A stretch of DNA of 23,922 nt from Clostridium sp. CAG:508 (lineage in GTDB: Bacteria; Bacillota; Clostridia; TANB77; CAG-508): NCBI GenBank assembly GCA_000435755.1, contig FR889072.1:1-23922 (forward strand), in the 5' to 3' direction. Both the position numbers and the translations under genes were made by a program. Of the stretch, positions 1 through 8,091 are shown one piece after another (positions within the stretch are counted from its first letter, which is position 1; each line of letters begins with the position of its first letter). Under the pieces are notes generated by a model. The model ran no database searches. It saw only the letters and a list, made by a program, of their open reading frames with translations, and had not been told where the DNA came from.

Positions 1-152
1 CCTTTTGGGATGAATATAGTTATTACGTGTGCATTATTAGTCAAGCAACTGATTTATATATTTGGTGTATAGTTTATTTGTATAGTGATATACATTAGAT
101 TAAAAATTAGATATATAGGTTTTAGCTGTAAATTAATATTAGCTTTATACGA

Positions 153-188
153 TTAATAGCAGGTAAGATTTTTCTTACCTGCTATTAA
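153..188 (-). terminator. hairpin downstream of gyrB
   Basis: A perfect 15-bp stem (153-167 with 174-188) closes a 6-base loop (168-173) and begins 5 bases after the gyrB stop codon. It lacks a clean T-run on the minus strand, so it may end transcription inefficiently or simply protect the 3' end. The rest of 1-152 holds no gene I can support. Confidence 0.6.
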
Positions 189-192
189 ATAA

Positions 193-2124
193 TTATATAT
201 CCAAATTTTTAACAAATTTAGCATTTTCTTCAATGAATTTTCTTCTTGGTTCTATCTCATCACCCATTAGTAATGTAAATATAGCATCTGCTTTAATTGC
301 ATCTTCCATTGTAACCTTTATTAAAATACGGTGTTCTGGATCCATTGTTGTTTCCCATAATTGTTCAGGGTTCATTTCTCCTAAACCTTTATATCTTTGA
401 ATTCCAACTTGATCTCTTGATATTCCTTTTTCTGCTAATTCTTTAAAAGCATTAGCTAAATCTTCATCAGTGTAGCAATATACATCTTGCATACCTTTTT
501 TAGATAATTTATATAATGGTGGTTGAGCTAAATATACATTTCCATTTTCAATTAAAGGTCTCATATATCTAAAGAAAAATGTTAATAATAATGTTCTAAT
601 GTGTGCACCATCAACGTCGGCATCTGCCATTATAATTACTTTTCCATAACGAATTTTAGAAATGTCAAAATCTTTACCAATTCCTGCACCAACCGCTAAA
701 ATTACTGGTTGTAATTTGTCATTATTATATATTTTATCAGCTCTTGATTTTTCTACGTTAAGCATTTTTCCCCAAAGAGGAAGAATTGCTTGGAATTTTC
801 TATCTCTTCCTTGTTTTGCACTACCACCTGCAGAGTCACCCTCTACTATGTATACTTCACATTCTTCTGGATTTTTACTACTACAATCAGCTAGTTTTCC
901 TGGTAATGTAGATGTCTCTAATGCACTTTTTCTTCTTACTAATTCTCTAGCTTTTCTTGCAGCCTCTCTAGCACGAGATGCATTTATACATTTTTCAAGA
1001 ATTGCTTTTCCTACTCCTGGATTTTCCTCTAAAAATGTTGATAATGCGTCATTTACTAGGCTTGCTACAATTCCTGTAACATTACTGTTTCCGAGTTTTG
1101 TTTTAGTTTGTCCTTCAAATTGAGGTTCTTTTACTTTAACAGATACCACAGCTGTAATACCTTCACGGATGTCTTCACCTAATAAATTAGAATCTTTCTC
1201 TTTTAGTAAGCCATGACCTCTTGCATAATCATTAAATGCTTTTGTTAAGCCTCTTTTAAATCCTTCTAGATGAGTTCCACCTTCAATTGTGTTAATATTA
1301 TTAACAAAAGTATATATATTTTCTGAATATGCTGTTGTATATTGAAAAGCTATTTCAACTGGTACATCACCATCTTTATCAATATATATTGGCTTTGGAT
1401 GAATTTTTTCTTTATTTTGAACTAAATATTCAACAAAAGAATTTAATCCACCTTCAAAGTGAAATTCTGCTTTTTTAATATTTTCTGGATCTCTTAAATC
1501 TTCAATAGTAATTTTTAGTCCTTTTGTTAAAAATGCCATTTCTCTAAATCTATTTTCAAGAGTAACATAGTCATACTCTAAAGTTTCAAAAATAGTATCA
1601 TCAGCTAAAAATCTAACTTTTGTACCTGTTTTTTTAGAATCTCCTATTTTAGTTAGTGGTTCAACAGTTTTTCCTCTTTCAAATTTCATTTGGTATAAAC
1701 CACCATCTCTTTGAATTGTTACTTCTGTCCATGTAGATAAAGCATTAACAACAGATGCACCAACACCGTGAAGACCTCCAGAAACTTTGTATCCACTATC
1801 TCCACCAAATTTTCCACCTGCATGAAGTTTTGTATAAACTGTTTCAGCAGCTGATATTTTTGTTTTTGGATGTATATCAACTGGAATTCCTCTTCCATTA
1901 TCCTCTACACTAATAACATTTCCCGGTTCAATTTTTACATTTATTTCTGTACAATAACCTGCTAATGCTTCGTCAACACAGTTATCCACAATTTCATACA
2001 CAAGATGGTGTAATCCTCTTATAGATACACTTCCTATGTACATACCCGGTCTTTTTCTTACAGCTTCTAGTCCTTCCAATACTTGAATTTGGTCTGCTCC
2101 ATATTCATGCTCGAATTTTTCCAT
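193..2124 (-). CDS. gyrB: DNA gyrase subunit B
   Basis: GyrB is the ATPase subunit of the type II topoisomerase that introduces negative supercoils; it acts with GyrA as an A2B2 tetramer on the chromosome. The 643-residue product has the family's usual length. A GHKL ATPase domain comes first: catalytic Glu near residue 44, Asn48, DNGRGIP at 75-81 and GGLHGVG at 116-122. The transducer domain follows, then a TOPRIM domain with EGDSAGG from 428 and the metal-binding DADVDG near 501. The LNVEK signature near 455-459 points to GyrB rather than ParE. The ATG is preceded by a GGAGG site. gyrA, which often follows gyrB in Firmicutes, is not in the 192 bases downstream. The gene reads away from oriC, co-directional with replication. 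Confidence 0.98.
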   Translation of the reverse strand: MEKFEHEYGADQIQVLEGLEAVRKRPGMYIGSVSIRGLHHLVYEIVDNCVDEALAGYCTEINVKIEPGNVISVEDNGRGIPVDIHPKTKISAAETVYTKLHAGGKFGGDSGYKVSGGLHGVGASVVNALSTWTEVTIQRDGGLYQMKFERGKTVEPLTKIGDSKKTGTKVRFLADDTIFETLEYDYVTLENRFREMAFLTKGLKITIEDLRDPENIKKAEFHFEGGLNSFVEYLVQNKEKIHPKPIYIDKDGDVPVEIAFQYTTAYSENIYTFVNNINTIEGGTHLEGFKRGLTKAFNDYARGHGLLKEKDSNLLGEDIREGITAVVSVKVKEPQFEGQTKTKLGNSNVTGIVASLVNDALSTFLEENPGVGKAILEKCINASRAREAARKARELVRRKSALETSTLPGKLADCSSKNPEECEVYIVEGDSAGGSAKQGRDRKFQAILPLWGKMLNVEKSRADKIYNNDKLQPVILAVGAGIGKDFDISKIRYGKVIIMADADVDGAHIRTLLLTFFFRYMRPLIENGNVYLAQPPLYKLSKKGMQDVYCYTDEDLANAFKELAEKGISRDQVGIQRYKGLGEMNPEQLWETTMDPEHRILIKVTMEDAIKADAIFTLLMGDEIEPRRKFIEENAKFVKNLDI

Positions 2125-2185
2125 TTTTTAACCTCCAAATATTTTTGCTCTTTTTTTCTTTTCTTTCGTCTATTTTATCACTATA

Positions 2186-3253
2186 TTAAATTAGTTTGCA
2201 AATTTCTCCATTAATTACATTAAATAATTTAATATTATCCAACTCCATTTTATCAGTACAAGTTATAATAACTTGTGTATCTTTAATATAACTTAAAAAA
2301 CTTTTTCTTCTTTTTTCATCTAACTCTGACATAAAATCATCTAATAATAAAATTGGGTATTCCCCTATTTCATCATAAATAACATATAGTTCTGCTAATT
2401 TTAAAGAAAGAATTGCAGTTCTATGTTGCCCTTGTGAACCATATATTTCAATTTCTTTATCATTTATAAAACATTTAAAATCGTCTCTGTGAATTCCTTT
2501 AGTTGTAAAACCTTTTATTATATCTAATTTTCTTCTTTGTTTTAATAAAGATAAATAATTTTCTTTATTTTCACATTCTGTTATATATTTAATTTCTAAT
2601 TTTTCTTTATTTTCTGTAACTTCAGAATGGATTTTTTTTATTTTATTATTTAATTTTTCAATAAATTCAATTCTGTATCTACAAATTATTTCTGCATATT
2701 CAGCTAATTTTTCATCCCATATTTCTAGCATATTTTCTGGTTTATTTAATTCTTTTATTTGTCTTAAATAATTATTTCTTTGTTCTAATGTTTTTAAATA
2801 TAAATTTAAATTATGCACATATTTTGGTCTTAATTGTCCTATCATCATATCTAAAAATCTACGTCTCTCAGCTGGACCATTTTTTAAAATTTGAATATCA
2901 TCTGGTGTAAATATAACTAAATTTAAATTGCCAATCAATTCACTTAATTTTTTTATTTTTACACCATTAACCTCAATTTGTTTTTTATCAGCAATTATTA
3001 TTTTTATTTTTCCACTTCTATCAGATTTATCATAAAATATATTTGTTTCTAAAAAATCTTCACCTAATTTTATCATTTCTTTTTCTTTAGATGTTCTAAA
3101 AGACTTTCCAAAACCACTTATAAAAATTGCCTCTAAAATATTAGTTTTTCCTTGTGCATTATCACCATAAAATACGTTAATATGTGGATCTAATTCTATT
3201 TCTTGTTCTGTATAATTTCTAAAATTTTTCAATTTTATTTTGTTTATATTCAT
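2186..3253 (-). CDS. recF: DNA replication and repair protein RecF
   Basis: RecF is an SMC-like ABC-type ATPase that helps RecO and RecR load RecA at single-strand gaps. The 355-residue protein shows Walker A at 30-37 (GDNAQGKT), the ABC signature SQGQ near 273-276 and Walker B LLLDD near 302-306 followed by the D-loop SELD. The region between is rich in Glu and Lys and probably forms the short coiled coil of the family. Its ATG lies 4 bases after the dnaN stop and its AAGGA ribosome site sits inside the dnaN 3' end, so translation is probably coupled. In Bacillus an S4-domain gene separates dnaN and recF; here there is no room for one. Confidence 0.97.
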   Translation of the reverse strand: MNINKIKLKNFRNYTEQEIELDPHINVFYGDNAQGKTNILEAIFISGFGKSFRTSKEKEMIKLGEDFLETNIFYDKSDRSGKIKIIIADKKQIEVNGVKIKKLSELIGNLNLVIFTPDDIQILKNGPAERRRFLDMMIGQLRPKYVHNLNLYLKTLEQRNNYLRQIKELNKPENMLEIWDEKLAEYAEIICRYRIEFIEKLNNKIKKIHSEVTENKEKLEIKYITECENKENYLSLLKQRRKLDIIKGFTTKGIHRDDFKCFINDKEIEIYGSQGQHRTAILSLKLAELYVIYDEIGEYPILLLDDFMSELDEKRRKSFLSYIKDTQVIITCTDKMELDNIKLFNVINGEICKLI

Positions 3254-3257
3254 TTAA

Positions 3258-4376
3258 TTATTCCTTCATTCTAATTGGAAGAACCATATAAATGTAATCT
3301 CCATTTTCCTCTGTTGGTCTAATAATACAAGGTGAAATACTTGAACCAAAATCAATAAATACTTCTGGATCATCAATTGCACGAAGTGCATCTAAGAAAT
3401 ATTTTGGGTTAAATCCTGCTTCTAGATTTTTTCCTTCTGTTTCAACAAATATTTCTTCTTTAGCATCACCTGTTTGATTTGTACAAGAAATTGTTACTTT
3501 TCCTATTTCAATATTTACTTTAACAGGATATTTCTTTTCTTTTTCTATACTAGATGCAGATATTAGGCTAACTCTTTCAAAACAATTTTGAATACTACCT
3601 TTATCAACTCTAATTCTTGTTTCCCATGTTTCTGGGATAACACTAGCATAATTTAAAAATTCTCCATCTAATAAACGAGTAACAATTTTACAATTTTCCA
3701 TTTCAAATAATGCTTGATTTTTAGATACCCCTATTTTTATAGTATCAAAAGAATCATTTAAAATTTTATTTATTTCATTTAATGTTCTTCCTGGAATAAC
3801 TGCTGAAAAATCATTTACAGCTGTTTGTAAAAACTTACTCTTCCAAGCTAATCTAAATCCATCTACTGCTACTACATTTAATTTATTATTTCTTATTTCA
3901 AATAAACAACCTGTAAATATAGGTCTATTTTCTTCTGTGCTAACTGCAAAAATAGTTTTTCTAACCATATCTTTTAAACTATTCTGCTCCATCTCAATAG
4001 AGTTTTCAATATCTATTTTAGGTAATTCAGGAAACTCTTCTGGATTCATTGTAGCTAATTTATATAAAGATCCTTCACATTCAATTACTAATAAATTGTT
4101 TTCATTTATTTCAATATGAATTTCTGCATCTGGAAGTTTACGAATAATTTCACTAAACATTATTGCATTAACTACTGTTGCTCCTTGTTCTTCTACTGTA
4201 CATTCCATTATATATTCAATTCCTATTTCTAAATCATAGGTTGTGAATTTAACTTCTTTATCATTTGTTTGAATTAAAATTCCTTCTAGTATAGGCATTG
4301 TTGTTTTACTAGCAACAGCTTTTGTTACGGAATTAATAGCTTTAAGGATTACATCCTTTTCACAAACAAGTTTCAT
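3258..4376 (-). CDS. dnaN: DNA polymerase III sliding clamp (beta subunit)
   Basis: DnaN is the ring-shaped beta clamp that tethers the replicative polymerase and recruits repair proteins. I place the start at the ATG at 4376 (protein begins MKLVCEKD), giving 372 residues, the normal clamp length. A longer reading frame open to 4466 would add 30 residues rich in Thr and Ile that translate the DnaA-trio and DnaA boxes, so it is not credible. An AAGGAG site at 4388-4393 supports the shorter start. Clamp features include MPILEGILI near the N terminus, a typical GCLFEI motif in the middle domain and the C-terminal VLPIRMKE. The gene lies immediately beside the unwinding element, as in Bacillus. 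Confidence 0.97.
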   Translation of the reverse strand: MKLVCEKDVILKAINSVTKAVASKTTMPILEGILIQTNDKEVKFTTYDLEIGIEYIMECTVEEQGATVVNAIMFSEIIRKLPDAEIHIEINENNLLVIECEGSLYKLATMNPEEFPELPKIDIENSIEMEQNSLKDMVRKTIFAVSTEENRPIFTGCLFEIRNNKLNVVAVDGFRLAWKSKFLQTAVNDFSAVIPGRTLNEINKILNDSFDTIKIGVSKNQALFEMENCKIVTRLLDGEFLNYASVIPETWETRIRVDKGSIQNCFERVSLISASSIEKEKKYPVKVNIEIGKVTISCTNQTGDAKEEIFVETEGKNLEAGFNPKYFLDALRAIDDPEVFIDFGSSISPCIIRPTEENGDYIYMVLPIRMKE

Positions 4377-4393
4377 ATTTGTTTCGTCTCCTT

Positions 4394-4435
4394 TTTTATA
4401 TAATATATAAATAATAATAGTAGTAGTATTAGTAG
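4394..4435. other. oriC unwinding element with DnaA-trio
   Basis: A pure A/T stretch (4394-4417) passes into triplets in a single phase from 4412 to 4435: TAA, TAA, TAG, TAG, TAG, TAT, TAG, TAG. They end 4 bases from two abutting DnaA boxes. The DnaA-trio described in Bacillus subtilis is such a run of 3'-GAT-type triplets beside the boxes, on which DnaA forms a filament on single-stranded DNA. The order dnaA, boxes, trio, AT-rich DNA, dnaN mirrors the B. subtilis origin. Function is inferred from this pattern. Confidence 0.85.
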
Positions 4436-4439
4436 GTAT

Positions 4440-4604
4440 TGTGGATTGTGTGGAAAAGTTATTCAAACTTACTGTTCCCTAGCAAAATATTTGGTGATAA
4501 ATTTGTGGACAACTTAAAAAGTTATTTACAATTTAATTTTTTGATTGTGGAAAAATAGTTATCAACAAGTTTTCAACAAATAATTCACAAGTAGTTGTGG
4601 ATAT
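4440..4604. other. oriC: oriC DnaA-box cluster between dnaA and dnaN
   Basis: Nine sites resemble the DnaA box TTATCCACA. Minus-strand sites start at 4440 (CAATCCACA), 4449 (TTTTCCACA), 4504 (TTGTCCACA), 4546 (TTTTCCACA) and 4596 (ATATCCACA). Plus-strand sites start at 4522 (TTATTTACA), 4559 (TTATCAACA), 4570 (TTTTCAACA) and 4581 (TAATTCACA). Most differ from consensus at one position. The first two are tandem and abut the trio, as needed to start filament growth. With the group at 6085-6116 this makes a bipartite origin flanking dnaA. The 332-bp gap between dnaN and dnaA holds nothing else I can identify. Confidence 0.9.
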
Positions 4605-4708
4605 CTAATGTATGAATCCCGTAAGAAGAAATGTAACTACATTTTCCAAACGAACATTTTTCAAAACATAAATTTTAAAAAACTTTTCTTTTTATTCATA
4701 TAAAAGAC

Positions 4709-6031
4709 TTAATCAGCAAATAAAGAGTTTTTCACAGTTTCCACAATTAGTTTTGTATTTGTATTTTCTTTAATTTCATTTGCTATTTTATTACATCCAT
4801 GCATTACAGTTGAATGGTCTCTTTTACCAAAAGCTAGTCCTATTTTGGGTGTAGAAAGGTTTGCAACATCTCTACAAAAATACATAGCGACTTGTCTTGC
4901 AAATGCAATATCAGCAGACCTTCTTGAACCTTTTAAGTCTTCTACTGTAACATTAAAATATTTAGCACAAACTTCTTGAATGTATTCAATAGAAAGTACT
5001 TTATTATGATGTGAAACTACATCAGATATAGCTTTATTAGAAAGTTCTATTGTAATTGGACTATTTGATAAGGTTGAATAAGCAATTAATTTATTTAATG
5101 CTCCCTCCAACTCCCTAATATTTGTATCTATATGTGTAGCTATATTTACTAAAACATCATCATCAATAATAATATTATCTAATTGAGCCTTCTTTTTTAA
5201 TATTGCCATACGTGTTTCATAATCTGGATTAGAAATATCTGCAATAAGTCCCCATTCGAAACGTGTTCTTAAGCGATCTTCTAAAGGTTGAATATCTTTT
5301 GGAGGTCTATCACTAGAAATGATAATTTGTTTTCCATCATCATGTAAAGTATTAAATGTGTGGAAAAACTCCTCTTGAATTCTTTCTTTTCCGGCAATAA
5401 ATTGAATATCATCTATAAGTAGAACATCTATATTACGATATTTATTACGAAACATTTCGTTTTTATTATCTTTGATAGCATTTATAAATTGATTTGTAAA
5501 TTTTTCTGAACTAACATATAAAACACTTGCATTTTTGTTGTTTTTTAATATTTCATTTCCAATAGCATGCATTAAGTGAGTTTTGCCAAGCCCTACTCCC
5601 CCATACAAAAACAAAGGATTATATGCTGTAGCAGGTGCTTCAGCAACAGCTAATGCAGCAGCATGTGCAAAAGAATTATTATTACCAACAACAAAACTAT
5701 TAAATGTATATTTTGGATTTAAATTAGAACTGTTTGGTGTATTTGTTGGAATCACAGGAGCTTCAGCTTTTGGCATATCCTCTTCACAAATTATTTTTAC
5801 ATCATAATTTTTATGAGTAATAAAACTAAATGTGTTTTTTAATAAAGATAAATATCTAGATTCTAACATATCTTTATGTACAATATTTTGTGCCATTATA
5901 GTAATTGTAGTGTCATCAACTGAAAAAATCTCAATATTACTAATCCATGTACTATATGAAATTCCAGTTACTTCAGTTTTTAGTAGTTCTTTTGCTTTTG
6001 TATTTAGTTCATTAATTTCTGCCTTTTGCAT
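4709..6031 (-). CDS. dnaA: chromosomal replication initiator DnaA
   Basis: DnaA binds DnaA boxes and, in its ATP form, melts oriC and helps load the helicase. The 440-residue protein has the four usual parts: an N-terminal interaction domain (about 1-80), a short variable linker (85-105), an AAA+ domain with Walker A GGVGLGKT at 144-151 and Walker B ending DD at 207-208, and a C-terminal helix-turn-helix DNA-binding domain with the signature GLAFGKRDHSTVMHGC. The ATG has an AAGGAG only 2 bases upstream, too close for ideal spacing; a GAAGGG 12 bases upstream may serve instead, and no better in-frame start exists. Three DnaA boxes lie in the 5' untranslated region, which suggests autoregulation. 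Confidence 0.98.
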   Translation of the reverse strand: MQKAEINELNTKAKELLKTEVTGISYSTWISNIEIFSVDDTTITIMAQNIVHKDMLESRYLSLLKNTFSFITHKNYDVKIICEEDMPKAEAPVIPTNTPNSSNLNPKYTFNSFVVGNNNSFAHAAALAVAEAPATAYNPLFLYGGVGLGKTHLMHAIGNEILKNNKNASVLYVSSEKFTNQFINAIKDNKNEMFRNKYRNIDVLLIDDIQFIAGKERIQEEFFHTFNTLHDDGKQIIISSDRPPKDIQPLEDRLRTRFEWGLIADISNPDYETRMAILKKKAQLDNIIIDDDVLVNIATHIDTNIRELEGALNKLIAYSTLSNSPITIELSNKAISDVVSHHNKVLSIEYIQEVCAKYFNVTVEDLKGSRRSADIAFARQVAMYFCRDVANLSTPKIGLAFGKRDHSTVMHGCNKIANEIKENTNTKLIVETVKNSLFAD

Positions 6032-6084
6032 TACTCCTTCAATCCCTTCAGTATATTAATAAAACATAAAATTATTACGTAAAG

Positions 6085-6116
6085 TTTTCCACAAAGTTAT
6101 CCACAACTGTGGAAAA
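6085..6116. other. DnaA-box cluster upstream of dnaA
   Basis: Three boxes are packed in 32 bases: TTTTCCACA at 6085-6093, a perfect TTATCCACA at 6097-6105, and an inverted TTTTCCACA at 6108-6116 (minus strand). They lie between the predicted dnaA promoter and the dnaA start, so DnaA could repress its own gene here. They also form the upstream half of a bipartite origin. The rest of 6032-6386 holds the two divergent promoters and AT-rich DNA. Confidence 0.9.
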
Positions 6117-6220
6117 GTAAACTCCATAAATACTAATAAATAAACAAAAATTTAAAATTATTAACATAATAATTATGTGTTTTTAAAATTCGTAAAAACC
6201 TTATTTCCCTATGTTAGTAT

Positions 6221-6250
6221 ATCATATCAAAAATACAATTAAATAGTCAA
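6221..6250 (-). promoter_or_regulatory. predicted dnaA promoter
   Basis: On the minus strand a TTGACT -35 (6245-6250) and a TATGAT -10 (6221-6226) are separated by 18 bases. Transcription would begin near 6214 and read through the three DnaA boxes before dnaA, leaving a leader of roughly 180 bases. Confidence 0.55.
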
Positions 6251-6288
6251 TAGAATAAAAAATAAAATGTAAAAATTGTTTATGTGTA

Positions 6289-6318
6289 TTGACATAATAA
6301 GCTGGTAAGGTGTATAAT
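6289..6318 (+). promoter_or_regulatory. rpmH promoter
   Basis: A consensus TTGACA -35 (6289-6294) and a consensus TATAAT -10 (6313-6318) with an 18-base spacer face rpmH. This is one of the strongest sigma-A-type promoters visible in the window, as expected for a ribosomal protein gene. It diverges from the predicted dnaA promoter 40 bases to the left. Confidence 0.85.
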
Positions 6319-6386
6319 AATAAAGCTTATATTTAATAAATAATCCATTCGTGGTTTAAATAAGAAAAAACATAGGAGGTGCTAAA

Positions 6387-6521
6387 ATGAAAAGAACATA
6401 TCAACCTAAAAAAAGACAAGAACAAAAAGAACATGGTTTTATGAAAAGAATGAAAACAAAATCTGGAAGAAATGTATTAAAAGCTAGACGTGCAAAAGGA
6501 AGAAAAAAATTAAGTGCGTAA
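6387..6521 (+). CDS. rpmH: 50S ribosomal protein L34
   Basis: L34 is a small, highly basic protein of the large ribosomal subunit. This 44-residue product begins MKRTYQPKKRQEQKEHGFM and contains the diagnostic RMKTKSGRNVLKARRAKGRKKL block, which fills most of the protein. The length matches the family. A perfect AGGAGG at 6374-6379 precedes the ATG by 7 bases. It is the first rightward gene from the origin, divergent from dnaA and followed by rnpA, an arrangement conserved across bacteria. Confidence 0.97.
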   Translation: MKRTYQPKKRQEQKEHGFMKRMKTKSGRNVLKARRAKGRKKLSA

Positions 6522-6528
6522 TAAAAAT

Positions 6529-6555
6529 GGTCACGTAATAAGCGGTGACCTTTTT
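6529..6555 (+). terminator. weak terminator or attenuator between rpmH and rnpA
   Basis: A 6-bp GGTCAC/GTGACC stem (6529-6534 with 6545-6550) with a 10-base loop is followed by five T residues. It starts 8 bases after the rpmH stop and could make L34 mRNA more abundant than the downstream RNase P and YidC messages. Confidence 0.5.
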
Positions 6556-6581
6556 AAGTTTTATGAGATTGAGTGATTTTG

Positions 6582-6920
6582 ATGAAAAAAATGAAAACCT
6601 TGAAGAAAAATTATGAATTTCAAAATGTTCTAAATAAAGGTAAATTTTATATTGGCAAACAAATAACAATATATATAGCAGAAAATAAGCAATCAACTAA
6701 TAGATTTGGAATAGCAGTTTCTAAAAAGACATGTAATGCAGTAAAAAGAAATCACATTAAAAGAAAAATTAGAGAAAACTATAGGCTAATTCAAGAACAA
6801 CTAAAACAAGGTTATAATATTGTTTTTTTGTGGAATAAAAAAGTACCAGTAGAACAAGTAAATTTTCATATTATAAGAAGTGATATGGAAAAATCATTTA
6901 CAAAGGCAGGGCTTTTATAA
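6582..6920 (+). CDS. rnpA: ribonuclease P protein component
   Basis: RnpA is the basic protein cofactor of the RNase P ribozyme, which trims 5' leaders from pre-tRNAs. The start at the ATG at 6582 gives 112 residues. A GTG at 6573 in the same frame and an ATG at 6591 are alternatives; homologues usually begin just before the LKKNYEF motif seen here at residues 6-12, so I exclude the extra upstream residues. The RNR-type RNA-binding motif appears as KRNHIKRKIRENYR. The ribosome site is weak (GAGTG at 6571-6575). The stop codon abuts the yidD start with no gap, so translation is probably coupled. Confidence 0.95.
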   Translation: MKKMKTLKKNYEFQNVLNKGKFYIGKQITIYIAENKQSTNRFGIAVSKKTCNAVKRNHIKRKIRENYRLIQEQLKQGYNIVFLWNKKVPVEQVNFHIIRSDMEKSFTKAGLL

Positions 6921-7139
6921 GTGAAAAGTATTTTTATTTTTCTATTAAAAGGATATAAAAAAATAATTTCACCAATTATTGGAGCTTTTGGAATACATTG
7001 CAAATTTTATCCGAGTTGCTCAGAATATATGATACAGGCAATAAAAAAATATGGCTGTATTAAGGGGATATATTTGGGAATAAAAAGATTATTAAAGTGT
7101 CATCCTTTTGCAAAAGGGGGATATGACCCTTTAAATTAG
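6921..7139 (+). CDS. yidD: membrane protein insertion efficiency factor YidD
   Basis: YidD is a small membrane-associated protein that improves YidC-dependent insertion of inner-membrane proteins. The 72-residue product has an amphipathic hydrophobic N terminus (FIFLLKGYKKIISP) and the family core CKFYPSCSEYMIQAIKKYG, followed by LLKCHPFAKGGYDPL. The three conserved Cys of the core and the HP motif are present. Translation starts at a GTG directly after the rnpA stop, with AGGG about 9 bases upstream. Its place between rnpA and yidC is the conserved one. Confidence 0.95.
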   Translation: MKSIFIFLLKGYKKIISPIIGAFGIHCKFYPSCSEYMIQAIKKYGCIKGIYLGIKRLLKCHPFAKGGYDPLN

Positions 7140-7149
7140 GAGGAATTTC

Positions 7150-8091
7150 ATGGGTTTTATATCAGGAATATTTGGCTATTTGCTTAATTGGTTATATGAG
7201 GTTTTTAGTAACTATGGTGTAGCAATTTTAATATTTTCAGTAATTTTAAGAGTTATTTTAATACCAATTACAATTAAACAACAAAAGTCAATGAAAAAAT
7301 CAGCTGCACTTCAAGCTGAGATGTCAGAAATTCAGAAAAAATATAAAAATAATCCAGAAAAATTAAATCAAGAAACAATAGAATTATATAAAAGAGAAAA
7401 AATGAGTCCTTTTAGTGGATGTTTGACATCTATTTTACAATTGGTAATCATTTTATCTGTATTTTGGCTAGTTAGTCAACCACTTACATATATGAAAAAA
7501 ATAGATAATAATCTAATTGATGCATATACAACTGAAATGAAAGAAAGTGGATATAATTCAAATAATAGTTATGTGCAAATAGCTACAATTGATTATGCAG
7601 AAACAAAATATCAAGAAATATCTAAACAATTAGAACAAGAAAATGTAGAAAATAGGGAAGAACTAGTAAAAAAACAACAAGAATACAATCAATTAAGATT
7701 GAATATGGAATTTTTAGGAATTGATTTAAGCAAAGTTCCAACACAAAACTTAAATGATTGGAGAGTTTATGTTATTCCAGTTCTTTATGTTATAACTTCA
7801 ATTATATCAACAAAACTAACAACAGTAACTCAAAAAAAGAAACAAAAACAAGATATTGTTGTTTCTGGCGAGGAGGATAACAAAGAAGTTGATCCAACAG
7901 AACAAATGCAACAAATGAGTAATAGTATGATGTATATGATACCAGTAATGTCTGTTATGATTGCAATTATTGCTCCATTAGGATTGGCTTTGTATTGGTT
8001 AGCAAGTAATATTTTAATGATTATTGAAAGACTTATTATAAATAAAGTTATGGAAAAAGATGACAATAAGGAGGAATCTTCTAATGGCTAA
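7150..8091 (+). CDS. yidC: membrane protein insertase YidC/OxaA/SpoIIIJ family
   Basis: YidC inserts and folds integral membrane proteins, alone or with SecYEG. The 313-residue product has hydrophobic segments near 23-42, 92-110, 206-222 and a pair across 260-296, the five-helix core of Gram-positive YidC. Arg34 in the first helix matches the groove arginine that receives substrates. A basic amphipathic stretch (43-88) forms the cytoplasmic hairpin. The loop between helices two and three (about 115-200) is unusually long and Gln/Glu-rich, possibly coiled. There is no lipobox Cys at the N terminus, unlike many Bacillus homologues. The gene has a strong AGGAGG site and overlaps jag by 8 bases. 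Confidence 0.95.
   Translation: MGFISGIFGYLLNWLYEVFSNYGVAILIFSVILRVILIPITIKQQKSMKKSAALQAEMSEIQKKYKNNPEKLNQETIELYKREKMSPFSGCLTSILQLVIILSVFWLVSQPLTYMKKIDNNLIDAYTTEMKESGYNSNNSYVQIATIDYAETKYQEISKQLEQENVENREELVKKQQEYNQLRLNMEFLGIDLSKVPTQNLNDWRVYVIPVLYVITSIISTKLTTVTQKKKQKQDIVVSGEEDNKEVDPTEQMQQMSNSMMYMIPVMSVMIAIIAPLGLALYWLASNILMIIERLIINKVMEKDDNKEESSNG

Noticed and set aside
1..72. Plus-strand open frame from the window edge to a TAG at 72, hydrophobic, as a possible 3' end of a gene
   Set aside because: Only 23 codons, no recognisable motif, and chance open frames of this length are not rare in AT-rich DNA.
662..1123. 153-codon plus-strand frame
   Set aside because: Antisense to gyrB, with no ribosome site and no recognisable protein; it is a shadow of the gyrB codon pattern.
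4377..4466. Upstream extension of dnaN by 30 codons
   Set aside because: It would translate the DnaA-trio and DnaA boxes and leave the AAGGAG site at 4388-4393 unused; homologues start at MKLVCEK.
6484..6696. 70-codon minus-strand frame over rpmH and rnpA
   Set aside because: Antisense to two confirmed genes, with Phe/Leu-rich composition typical of reverse-strand shadows of Lys-rich genes.
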